Below, piece after piece: positions 8,401-15,190 of a DNA stretch of 64,000 nucleotides. The position numbers and the translations under genes were made by a program. This stretch comes from Desulfovibrio desulfuricans DSM 642 (GTDB lineage: Bacteria; Desulfobacterota; Desulfovibrionia; Desulfovibrionales; Desulfovibrionaceae), in NCBI RefSeq assembly GCF_000420465.1, contig NZ_ATUZ01000013.1, positions 434,001 through 498,000 on the forward strand, read 5' to 3'. How positions within the stretch are numbered: position 1 is the first letter of the stretch; every line of letters starts with the position of its first letter. The notes beneath the pieces are model-generated. The model ran no database searches. It saw only the letters and a program-made list of their open reading frames with translations, and was not told the origin of the DNA.

Positions 8401-11177
8401 CAGAAACTGCGAAAAATGGCATCCAGATTTGAGGCGGCCTCAACAGGCAGATAGAGCAAAGCCTCTGCTGGTTGAGAAAAATGCCCTGGAATTTCAGAAA
8501 ATTGAAGCGCCATGTGACGTCTGAAAGACGTGTCCTCCGGCTTGTGGAGCATGGCAACGACAGCTTCAAGCAAGGCTGGCAGAAACATAAAGCCAACCAC
8601 CAGCGAGGTCCATTGCCACGAAAATGACAGCATGGCCCACCCGGAGATCAAAAGCAGTATCAATGCGGCTGGGGTCAAGCTGCGGCGCAGATTATCAAAA
8701 ATTTTCCAGCGTGAGAGCAATGAAAGGGGATTCTTGTGTACCTGCCCATCGCCTTCGGTGACGCGGGGCAACAGCCAGTTTATGATCTGCCAGTCTCCGC
8801 GAATCCAGCGATGACGTCTTGCAGCATCGGTAAGATATGCCACGGGGTAATCTTCATAAAAAGAAACATCACTCAGTAGGCCAGAGCGGGCAAAGCAGCC
8901 CTCAAGAAGGTCGTGACTGAGCACCTTGTTATCAGGAAAGCGCCCGGACAGCATGGAGGCAAATGTATTCAGGTCGTAAATGCCCTTTCCGATGTATGAG
9001 CCTTCGCCAAATACATCCTGGTAGCTGTCAGAAACTGTGCGCGTGTATGGGTCAATGCCGCTTTTTTTACAGTTGAAACGGGCATAGCGCGAACGATTGG
9101 CCCCGGCCAGACTTGGCTCTACGCGTGGCTGTAAGATGCCATATCCGTTTATTACACGCTTTTTATCCTCATCAAATCGCGCGCGGTTCAGTGGGTGAGC
9201 CATGGCCCCCACAAGTTGGCGGGCAGAATCTCGGGGCAACTGTGTATCTGCATCAAGCGTTATAATGTAGCGAACACGCGAAAAAACTGACCTGTCACCT
9301 TCAACAACCGAAAAGACATCCGGGGCTCTGCCGCATAAATAATTGTTGAGTTCCTCTATTTTGCCGCGTTTGCGTTCATGCCCCATCCATATTCCTTCCT
9401 GCGCATTCCATAGGCGGGGGCGGTGAAAAAGAAAAAACGGGGTATAATTTTCTGTTGCATATTTGGCATTAAGCTCTGCTGCCTTTTGCCGGGCCATGCG
9501 GACGAGCAGTTTGTCGTTGGGGGCGGTTTCCGTTGCAGAATCAGAAAAATCCGTGAGCAATCCAAAATATAAGGATGTGTCCTGATTGGCCAGAAAACGC
9601 ACCTCAAGGTCATCGAACAAACACTTTATGGAATCTTTACTGGTGAGCATTGCTGGCACAATAACCAGAGTCAGCAAACGTTCTGGCAAGCCGGTGGAAA
9701 AATCCATTTTCAGAAGAGGCTTGGGATTGATGGCAATGGAAGCAATTTTATTGGCAACAGCCAGGGCCAGGTGGCAGGCTACAATGATAATTGGTAAAAG
9801 GAATAGAGATGCCCATAAATTCTGTACGCCCTGCGCCATGGCGACAAAGACGAAAGATGCTGTAAAAAATAGCGTTAATAAAATGATTGTAGATATATAC
9901 AGGGGAACGCGTAAATATTCAGCCGCGCGTGCAAGGGTCTGCACTGGGCCGAAATGGGCAGATATGGCAGTTTCAAGTCGAGGCTTGCCTTCTGCAGTCA
10001 AATAACAGCCAACATGCGCGGAGCGAGCGTTTTTGCCATGCAGGGTCATGCCTTCGCGGGCAAGATCAATGGCTTTCTGGGCAACCTCGTCCTCTGTCAG
10101 ATGGCTGCACCTCGCCATTTTTTCTATAATAGTGCGGCAATAGTTGCGCGAATTGAAGTCCATGGCTGCATAAACTTCTGCCGGGTCCTTACGCAACGTA
10201 CCTTCAACCACACTTACAGAATCGACAAAGCCTTTCCAATCAACAGATTCAATGGTTCGCAGGCTGTTGAAGCAATTGCTCATGGAAAGCTGGCTGGCAG
10301 CCTGCATCTGATTTTCCACATGCACAAGCTGGTCGATCGTTTGACCAGAGTCAGCAAGTTGTTGCTCAACCCACGTGAGCGGTAGCGCCAGGGATGGCCC
10401 CATGCCCTTGAGCTGGCGGCTGAATTCGGCGACAAACGAGCCCGTAAGTGATGGATTTGACCGCGCCATGTTCGCAATTACCATGATCAGATCTTTGGGA
10501 GAGGCCGTAGCTGTGTGCGTCAGCTTGCTGGCCCAATGCACCGCAAGTGCACGGTCAGTTCTGTATGCAGCAATGAAAGCGGTGATGTGTCTGATGTTTT
10601 CTATGAGAGCAAAGCGAAACATGATGGGAACAGCCCATAATTCACCCATAGTGAGCACAGAGACGGTTTGATAGGAGGACAGAACCGCCGCCACAGTTTC
10701 AGCATTCACCCGCCCGTCACTATGCCATATGGCTTCCTGGGCAATGTCATAGGCACGGGGCAGCCCCGCAGAAAATCCCGTGGTAAGGTGGGGCAGTTCC
10801 CGGCTGTAGCCCTTGGGCAAGTGCTGCCTTACTGCTCGAATCTGCTCTTCAAGGATATAAAAATTATCAAGAAGACATTCTCCTGCGGGCGCTATTTGTA
10901 CGCCGCGTCGCACATCTTCATTCAGCAAGTTGTGCACGGACAAAAACATTTTTTCGTTGTCCACAAGCCGTGGAAGCAATATTTCCGGGTGTTTTTCTGT
11001 TGCAACACGGTGTCTTTCTGCCAGTAGTCTGCCGTGCTCTCCAAGGTGCTCAGTGCTGAATAGCTCTAGTTGATACTGCCCGACCTCACCGGCGTACTTC
11101 CATGGTATCTGTTTTACCTGAAAGAACGCCCGCAACGTGGATAGTATTCCGGAAGCTGCCTTATTAAATAGATTCAT
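2424..11177 (-). CDS. ndvB: Cyclic beta-1,2-glucan synthase (GT84 + GH94, NdvB/ChvB type)
   Basis: About 2,917 residues, close to the roughly 2,830 of ChvB/NdvB. These inner-membrane enzymes use UDP-glucose to self-glucosylate, elongate and cyclise beta-1,2-glucan. A cytoplasmic N-terminal region is followed by membrane helices near residues 416-480, the glycosyltransferase core with YIITLDADTQLPRD near 640 and RWIRGDWQI near 795, then two more membrane clusters (about 830-880 and 955-1010). The long C-terminal half has a glycoamylase-like segment and two carbohydrate-binding/phosphorylase (GH94) regions. GSGDWNDGMD near 2600 matches the GH94 catalytic Asp motif, which controls chain length in ChvB. 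I chose the ATG at 11177; an in-frame TTG at 11240 adds 21 unconvincing residues. The frame is intact, so the enzyme is probably functional. Its place in a tRNA-Glu island suggests horizontal acquisition. Expected product: an osmoregulated periplasmic glucan. Confidence 0.92.
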   Translation of the reverse strand: MNLFNKAASGILSTLRAFFQVKQIPWKYAGEVGQYQLELFSTEHLGEHGRLLAERHRVATEKHPEILLPRLVDNEKMFLSVHNLLNEDVRRGVQIAPAGECLLDNFYILEEQIRAVRQHLPKGYSRELPHLTTGFSAGLPRAYDIAQEAIWHSDGRVNAETVAAVLSSYQTVSVLTMGELWAVPIMFRFALIENIRHITAFIAAYRTDRALAVHWASKLTHTATASPKDLIMVIANMARSNPSLTGSFVAEFSRQLKGMGPSLALPLTWVEQQLADSGQTIDQLVHVENQMQAASQLSMSNCFNSLRTIESVDWKGFVDSVSVVEGTLRKDPAEVYAAMDFNSRNYCRTIIEKMARCSHLTEDEVAQKAIDLAREGMTLHGKNARSAHVGCYLTAEGKPRLETAISAHFGPVQTLARAAEYLRVPLYISTIILLTLFFTASFVFVAMAQGVQNLWASLFLLPIIIVACHLALAVANKIASIAINPKPLLKMDFSTGLPERLLTLVIVPAMLTSKDSIKCLFDDLEVRFLANQDTSLYFGLLTDFSDSATETAPNDKLLVRMARQKAAELNAKYATENYTPFFLFHRPRLWNAQEGIWMGHERKRGKIEELNNYLCGRAPDVFSVVEGDRSVFSRVRYIITLDADTQLPRDSARQLVGAMAHPLNRARFDEDKKRVINGYGILQPRVEPSLAGANRSRYARFNCKKSGIDPYTRTVSDSYQDVFGEGSYIGKGIYDLNTFASMLSGRFPDNKVLSHDLLEGCFARSGLLSDVSFYEDYPVAYLTDAARRHRWIRGDWQIINWLLPRVTEGDGQVHKNPLSLLSRWKIFDNLRRSLTPAALILLLISGWAMLSFSWQWTSLVVGFMFLPALLEAVVAMLHKPEDTSFRRHMALQFSEIPGHFSQPAEALLYLPVEAASNLDAIFRSFWRMLASKKHLLQWNVSICSGNAAPAHLRETVAAMWAGPVIALLGMIACIALGNAMAASTAMAGVVCLLWFFSPVMAWWTSLPLKRHQEKLTPEQTVFLFRIAHKTWKFFATFAGSESNWLPPDNYQEVPTGRIAHRSSPTNMGIALLANLSAYDFGFITAGAFLERTSKSLSVMERLERYKGHFFNWYDTQSLAPLPPRYVSSVDSGNMVGHLLVLRAGLQDFVEKRVSHPLLFKDLQKTLAILVETAPKPFGEAANSPLGSLGLEMVVALQSLSPSASQFKKDLEHLQISATEAMPQHDLASDTVKNDCDGSVQETFCLKLQDALDELALFMPWTSLQNIPSVDLQDFHVLDSHLSLFEIAALEETVLPRLALCAAEEKDPSRQHLFAELTVRVGAGSRQARARLEQITEMMEQCTGLSCLEYDFLYDSKRKLLSIGYNVDENRRDASYYDLLASEARLAVFVGIAQGHLPQESWFSLGRLLATTTSQKPVLLSWSGSMFEYLMPLLVMPFYENSLLDQSCKAAVAAQIEYGKKCGLPWGISESGYCMTDARADYMYKAFGVPGLGIKRDLTVDMVVAPYASALAAMIAPRDACLNLERLSQGGVEGEYGMYEAIDYTESRLPRGETFEIVRSYMAHHQGMSLLALEALLLDYPMQKRFESDPQFQSAILILQERAPEAIPSYVRTATRSGVPAIHRSVKGATRIIGSPHTARPEVQLLSNGRYHVMVTNAGGGYSRWNNLSVTRWKEDTTSDDWGTFCYIRDLATGEYWSTTFQPTQVKTEHFKVIFSEGRAEFHCRNLKYDMHTDIAVSPEHDVELRRTKITNNSLEQRTIDVTSFAEVVLASSAADALHPAFSNLFVQTEIVEDQFAILCTRRARSEEENNPCMLHMMTVHGVPVDAISYETNRRQFIGRERTIKNPRAMDRKVVDLSDSAGAVLDPVVAMRTRITLEAGQSAIIDVVSGVGESRATAMTLIEKYRDKGIADRVSRMAWVHGQILLRQIHATEVEAQLYTGLSDSILYANAQLRAESSVLVQNSRGQSGLWGYTLSGDLPILLLRIGSTDNIELVRQLLRAHTYWNLKGLLVDLVIWNEDKAGYRQLLHDQIMGLIAEGKGSLLGKPGGIFVLSADRIAEEDRILMQAVARVIITDDKDSLAQWVKGRIAPVNTIPYLALSEGPRVSRTESALPAPRNDLILFNGLGGFTPDGREYVIITAQGQATPAPWANVLANPQFGTVVSETGLAFTWSENAHEHRLTPWSNDPVSDSRGEAFYLRDNDTGYFWSPAPRPCRGKTPYTTRHGFGYSVFEHTERGIKSELLVHVDVDAPIKCMRLTVKNESSIPRRLSATGYVAWVLGDLPEKTRMHIATEVDQMSGTVFACNSYNSEFPGRTAFFGTDDSIKSVSCDRAEFLGRNGSLDNPAAMGRSRLSGRNGVGLDPCAVIQVPFALAAGEERVITFRLGVGKSKDECRELAMRFKGAEATQESLSRVWRQWDRLLGSAYVETPDTSFNVMANGWLLYQAIACRMWGRGAIYQSGGAFGFRDQLQDAMALVHTAPHLLREQILLCASRQFTEGDVMHWWHPPSGRGVRTHCSDDYLWLPQAVCRYVSSTQDTGILDEPVALISGRPLKDDEDAYYDQPSASGNTATIYEHCVLAIRYGLKFGAHGLPLMGSGDWNDGMDKVGAGGQGESVWLAFFLFDVLARFGPLAAARGDLPFYQECSSQLAVLKDKIETHGWDGGWYRRAYFDDGTPLGSAENSECRIDSIAQSWSVLSKAGSAEHVKLAMLALDDYLVRRDDKLVTLFTPPFDVQPPNPGYIRGYTPGVRENGGQYTHAAVWAAMAFAQLGDSRRAWGIFNIINPVNHCKTAEDVARYEVEPYVAAADVYAAPGLVGRGGWTWYTGSAAWMYRLMLESLLGINIENGALRIVPCLPADWDCCTVHYRHLSAVYHIKITQEYAGGKNFSITFDGTAQNDLLVPLVDDQREHEVSVVVQQ

Positions 11178-12083
11178 TGCAAATAATTCCAGTATGTTAA
11201 ATATAGATTGCTGTAATGTATGCTTAGTTGCTCCAGGCAATATTACCCCGTAATCCCTTGCCGCCTGTCATGCCGCAGGCGACTCATCACCTAAGCTCTC
11301 CTATGTGCCCGATCTGAAGAAAAATAGTACAGTTGGAAAGACATAGGGGATAAATATTCAATAAAAATGCATGTTATTTAATTGTAAAAATAAATTTTAC
11401 TGACTATTTTTATCTTTTATAAACAATTTATATAATACAGTACACAACTTAATTTTATAATTTTTTATTAAAAATTGACATATAAAATGAGAATACTATA
11501 AAATTTCACTAGTTGATCTACTTTTTTACAATCAAACATCACTGACAAGTCATGATCTTATTTGGATATATTTCTCAAAAAAAGAAAGAGAACAGGCGCA
11601 AAGGATCAACGCCAAAAGTATTGTTGAAGCTTGAGGGGGACGATCAGCAGCGGCGGCTGACAAGGTTCTCTCCGGTGAGCGAGCAGGGCGTGTGCTACGC
11701 AATTTCTGCTATAAGGACAGCTGACTATCGTGCTGACTAGTTTAGTGACTGGCGAGCCTCATGCTAGGGCTATCTGAGGTGTAGATGGGAGTATAATATT
11801 GGGTTGACCTGCATACCCGCCTAAAATCCTACCGGCAGGCAGTCGCTACAGAATGGCAGATGTAGGTTTGTGGCGAGCTTTTTGTCCCATTGGCTGGCAT
11901 TTATCATGCCATTTAAAAAATTTGATACATTTAATAGCTCTATGTGCTATGATAATTTTTATATTTACAATAAAATACATTACTATTTTATATAGTAAAA
12001 TTATAATTTATGAAATAAATAGTGACAATAGTAATTATGAGATTACAATATAAATAAAATATCAACACTGTAAAAATGTTTAT
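11178..12083. other. AT-rich intergenic stretch, no convincing gene
   Basis: About 900 bases between divergent genes. Bases 11340-11520 and 11930-12080 are extremely AT-rich and probably hold the promoters of the glucan synthase (minus) and the ATPase (plus). A more GC-rich core, about 11580-11830, has a 62-codon open frame (11552-11740, plus) with no family resemblance and no good ribosome site. It may be debris of an older gene. Confidence 0.5.
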
Positions 12084-13250
12084 ATGGCAATATTTTCGTT
12101 TTTACATGCAAATTTACTCACCAATTCCGAAAACACTTGCCCCACACAATATTACAACCAGGGGTTCATTTTGGATAAAATACTACTAGACACGCCCTCC
12201 CCAGAAATTTGTGCCAGCAAAATCTTTGAAGCCAGCGGTGCAAAATTTGATGCGGATGTAGCGACGGATCTTTGGCAGAAAATCATGCAGCATAAGTGGG
12301 TTCTGTCTGAAAGACTGAATCGGGATGTCGGATTCAAGATTGCCTGCACCGATTTTCTTGAGAACATAGGGACGGATGAGGAACTCTCTACGCACAATCA
12401 GGAAAAGCTTTTGGTCCAGATGGGCGCGCGCACCATCAGCAGAGATATTTGGGATACTATCTCCGACACACAACCCCCCAAGCAACTGATTCACAAGAGG
12501 ATTATACTCCCATTGGTCGAGGAGGGGCTTTCACAAAAATATGGCGTCATTCCGCCTAAAACTATCATTTTTTTTGGCCCTCCCGGTACGGGCAAGACCC
12601 ATTTTGTCAAGGCAATGGCCGGGAGACTGGCGTGGTGGTTTATAGAAATCGCGCCAAGTATGCTTATGGTCGACGGTGTAGATAAAATTGGGGCACATCT
12701 GCGGGCAATAATGGAAAAAGCGCGAAGCTTGGATGAAGTTATTCTTTTCATTGATGAATTTGAGGAATTCGCAGGCAGCCGGGATAGCGCAAACCGAATC
12801 GATCGATCAATTACCAACGAATTTCTCAAACAGGTACCGCTTATAAAAAGCCAGCCAAACAAGGTTCTGCTCGTATGTGCTACAAATTACATCCGCCAGC
12901 TGGATGCTGCACTGCTACGGCCGGGGCGCTTTGATTGCATCATCCCGGTAGGAACTCTGGATGACGATGGAAGAAAAACAATTCTGGAATACTATTTGGC
13001 GAAGATGAACTGTGGCGTTGTTGATGTTGATCATATTGTAAATTTGACGCCAAAATTTACACCTGCCGATATTGAGTATCTATTCCAAATTGTTGCCCAG
13101 TATGCCTTTGAAGAAGAATGCGAAAGAGGGGCAAACACGCCTGTGACCACAGAGATGATTGCTGAAAAAATTGCTTCTTTCAGGCCGTCCTTGACGGAAT
13201 CTATGATTGCTGAGTTTAGAGAAGATGTAGCTATTTATTCAAGGGTTTAA
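12084..13250 (+). CDS. AAA ATPase with unassigned N-terminal domain
   Basis: This is a classic AAA module of the FtsH/CDC48 type. It shows Walker A FFGPPGTGKTHF (about residues 162-173), Walker B VILFIDEFEEF (about 220), sensor-1 LLVCATN, and the second region of homology ending LRPGRFD with the arginine finger. No protease, membrane or zinc domain is fused. The first ~140 residues form a separate domain containing HKWVLSERLNRDVG, which reminds me of DUF4032-type sequences, but that is from memory. The ATG at 12084 has no Shine-Dalgarno, whereas TTG at 12171 has AGGGG six bases upstream and would remove 29 residues, so the start is uncertain. The gene stands alone, is AT-rich and is followed by a terminator. 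Function unknown: substrate remodelling, or a defence or stress role, are both possible. Confidence 0.85.
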   Translation: MAIFSFLHANLLTNSENTCPTQYYNQGFILDKILLDTPSPEICASKIFEASGAKFDADVATDLWQKIMQHKWVLSERLNRDVGFKIACTDFLENIGTDEELSTHNQEKLLVQMGARTISRDIWDTISDTQPPKQLIHKRIILPLVEEGLSQKYGVIPPKTIIFFGPPGTGKTHFVKAMAGRLAWWFIEIAPSMLMVDGVDKIGAHLRAIMEKARSLDEVILFIDEFEEFAGSRDSANRIDRSITNEFLKQVPLIKSQPNKVLLVCATNYIRQLDAALLRPGRFDCIIPVGTLDDDGRKTILEYYLAKMNCGVVDVDHIVNLTPKFTPADIEYLFQIVAQYAFEEECERGANTPVTTEMIAEKIASFRPSLTESMIAEFREDVAIYSRV

Positions 13251-13613
13251 TTAATGTGAGTCATGACAGAAGGCTTTTTATGAATTTTGCGTATTGAAGC
13301 TGAGTGGCATGACCGTCTGACCTTCCCGCAGAAATAGGCACACATCTGCCGCACCAAAGAAAAGCACCGGCCACTCCAAAGGCCGGGGCTTTTGCTGCAT
13401 CGCCAAGGTAATGCAAGATAAAACGCAATTGATTTGGCCGATATGCTCTGATTTATATATGTATATTATTTGTAATGAACAATAATAGCTGCTTTAGTGT
13501 GACGGAAATGAGACATTAATTACGCATAATAATTATAATTATTATAAATTATAAAGACAGTAATTGTTTGCCATGGTAATGTGTAGATAGTCTAAATACA
13601 GATAGGAGAATTT
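13251..13613. other. Intergenic region, terminator plus AT-rich leader
   Basis: This holds the hairpin at 13361-13393 and then a strongly AT-rich stretch (about 13440-13560) that probably contains the promoter of the 114-aa gene. I see no open frame or RNA gene. Confidence 0.5.
13361..13393 (+). terminator. Intrinsic terminator after the AAA ATPase
   Basis: AAAGC-a-CCGGCC pairs with GGCCGG-g-GCTTT around an 8-base loop (ACTCCAAA), followed by a short T stretch. It lies 110 bases after the ATPase stop. Confidence 0.65.
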
Positions 13614-13958
13614 ATGAATTATCTATTCAAGTTGGCTGACGTGGCACTCAAGAGCGTCGGCAAAAAGACATTCACCCTTGAAGATGGGCACAGTATGACA
13701 ATTTTTCCATCAGGTGATGGAAAAACCATGAAAATTGATATTGACGACGGGGAATCGTACAAGACTAGGGGAAGTAACAGCTTTGTCGCGCAGATAGTAA
13801 AGATTTTAAAAAATAGGGGGGTTGCATGGTGGGATGAAACGAAAGAAGGACAAGACAATGCTTACACCGTTCTTTCAATGTATGAACAATTTGAAGATGT
13901 GCACCAGGAAGAACTCCAGAATATGCCCGGCAAAAAATGCTTGATTAACTCCCTCTAA
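13614..13958 (+). CDS. Hypothetical small protein (114 aa)
   Basis: I do not recognise this protein. It is soluble, with no signal peptide or membrane segment, and begins MNYLFKLADVALKSVG. The middle is rich in Asp/Gly/Lys (IDIDDGESYKTRG), followed by VAWWDETKEGQDN and an acidic C-terminus, suggesting a compact beta-rich fold. A strong AGGAG Shine-Dalgarno six bases before the ATG and an even codon pattern support a real gene. It lies alone between the AAA ATPase and the 69-aa gene in the island. It could be an accessory factor or an immunity-type protein, but nothing in the sequence decides this. Confidence 0.6.
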   Translation: MNYLFKLADVALKSVGKKTFTLEDGHSMTIFPSGDGKTMKIDIDDGESYKTRGSNSFVAQIVKILKNRGVAWWDETKEGQDNAYTVLSMYEQFEDVHQEELQNMPGKKCLINSL

Positions 13959-14105
13959 TGAATCCTATTCGTCCATGTTTGTAAAAGAGTTCACAGCTTC
14001 ACAATTGAGTCTATTTCATTAATTTTTACTTGGGTTACGCGGGTCAAAAACTCCCTCCTTCTTCGCTGGGTATCCCAGGCTAGAAAGAGGAATGGAGAAG
14101 TATCA

Positions 14106-14315
14106 ATGAATATAAGCTTAAAACAACGTGTCGAGATGGAACGTCTTTTATCTAATTGGAAAAAGTATCTAGATAGTATTCCACCAGCCTCGGATGATTT
14201 GAAGTTGCACAAAGGGCTTGGAATGAACACCGCTATCGTGAAAAAAGATCATTTTAACAGTGTATTGAGGTCTTTTGTTCATGACATGAGGACGCGCCTT
14301 GATGCGTTGCCGTAA
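14106..14315 (+). CDS. Hypothetical small protein (69 aa)
   Basis: A short, basic, probably helical protein (MNISLKQRVEMERLLSNWKK at the N-terminus, RSFVHDMRTRLDAL at the C-terminus) with no recognised domain. A GGAG sequence about nine bases before the ATG could serve as ribosome site. It follows the 114-aa gene on the same strand after 147 bases, in the same AT-rich island context. It is short enough that a chance frame cannot be excluded. Confidence 0.4.
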   Translation: MNISLKQRVEMERLLSNWKKYLDSIPPASDDLKLHKGLGMNTAIVKKDHFNSVLRSFVHDMRTRLDALP

Positions 14316-14351
14316 TAAGTATCGGTAATGGAAAATATGGGCGGGGGAACC

Positions 14352-14474
14352 ATGTCTTCTTCATTCTTCTACCGCTCCCGTGGACTAACTTTCAATGCTG
14401 ATAGCTACTTGGGGTATGTACCCGAAGGATGGAAGGAGAACAATCGGATTGCCACCCCCGGCAGGATGCAATAA
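14352..14474 (+). CDS. Possible micro-ORF (40 aa)
   Basis: ATG at 14352 preceded by GGGGG, ending TAA at 14472-14474. The product has an aromatic N-terminus (MSSSFFYRSRGLTF) and matches nothing I know. An open frame continues directly after the stop (14475 onward, VVAEQGKGKDVLFYAVN), so this may be the front part of a broken gene. Confidence 0.25.
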   Translation: MSSSFFYRSRGLTFNADSYLGYVPEGWKENNRIATPGRMQ

Positions 14475-14664
14475 TTGCTCGTGGTTGCCGAACAGGGCAA
14501 GGGAAAGGATGTGCTTTTTTATGCTGTGAACCTCTGGCCTCACCAAGCCAGATTCACGACTTTTCACGAAATAAAGTATTTTTATGTGGCACACAGGTGG
14601 CACAAATCAAAAATTAGGCAAGGAAAAAGGCACTCAGTTTTTAGCCTAAGTGCCTCATTTAGTC

Positions 14665-14709
14665 TGGTTGCGTGGTCAGGATTTGAACCTGCCCCCTCGG
14701 GCTATGAGC
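14665..14709 (-). pseudogene. 3' half of a CAT-anticodon tRNA (initiator tRNA-Met-like)
   Basis: On the minus strand the sequence runs from an anticodon loop containing CTCATA, through GGGGGCAGGTTCAAATCCTG (variable and T arm with canonical TTCAAAT loop), to CGCAACCA. Discriminator A, encoded CCA and the CGCA acceptor end fit tRNA-fMet best. Upstream of the anticodon loop no anticodon stem, D arm or 5' acceptor strand is found, and one T-stem pair is mismatched. It is therefore a fragment, of the kind left as an attachment-site scar by an element using this tRNA. Confidence 0.65.
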
Positions 14710-14833
14710 ACATCCGCTTTTTAGCAGGGAGGGTTAAAAGAGGGTCAGTTCGGGGGGTATGCGGATGTCTTTTGAGACTTCTGGATGCACTCTGACATTG
14801 CTAATTTGTTGAATTCAAAATTTTAGAGTCTGT

Positions 14834-14878
14834 CCTTTCACGCCGTCGACAGAGGTTTAAATTCCCTTGGGGACGCCA
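14834..14878 (+). pseudogene. 3' half of tRNA-Glu (decayed, right island boundary)
   Basis: CCTTTCAC at 14834 corresponds to the tRNA-Glu anticodon loop (anticodon TTC). It is followed by a variable region, a T arm AGAGG-TTTAAAT-TCCCT and TGGGGACGCCA. The invariant C of the T loop has become T and two T-stem pairs are weakened, so this copy is probably non-functional. The 5' half of the tRNA is absent. It is the expected chromosomal remnant after integration into the tRNA-Glu gene. Confidence 0.7.
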
Positions 14879-14884
14879 ATTGAA
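14867..14884 (+). repeat. Right attachment-site repeat of the island (attR-like)
   Basis: An exact 18-base copy of window bases 1-18 (TTGGGGACGCCAATTGAA); the two flanks diverge immediately afterwards (TTCAAAG against AAAGCAA). It marks the right end of the integrated element, which is therefore about 14.87 kb long. Confidence 0.75.
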
Positions 14885-15190
14885 AAAGCAAGCTCTTAAG
14901 AGAAATCGTAGGAGCTTTTTTTACGGCTTTAGCCAGTTGAGCGCGCCTGTGCGCGAAACAGAAGGTCATGTTGGCTCTACACCAAAGACACGGGGGCAAG
15001 CCCCTTGCTGCGCAGTATTGTTAATGGGGGCAGTGTGACAGTGCAGAAAAAAGCACCACCATAATGTTCCAGGCTGCTTCCTGAAGTCGGAAAGCAATAC
15101 CCAATGGGTGGCTGAAAACCAAGATGTCTTTCTATTTGGAGTATCCTCATCCTGCGGTAAACGCTGGCGAAGGGTTTCAAACCATGCGCG
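14885..15190. other. Intergenic: displaced tRNA terminator, otherwise nothing seen
   Basis: AAGCTC (14890-14895) pairs with GAGCTT (14912-14917), followed by a run of T, plausibly the original terminator of the tRNA-Glu gene now stranded beyond the right repeat. The rest, up to the hydrolase stop, shows no gene. Confidence 0.45.

Noticed and set aside
14475..14795. 106-codon plus-strand frame (WSGFEPAPSGYE...)
   Set aside because: Most of it reads antisense through the fMet-like tRNA half, a classic source of false proteins.
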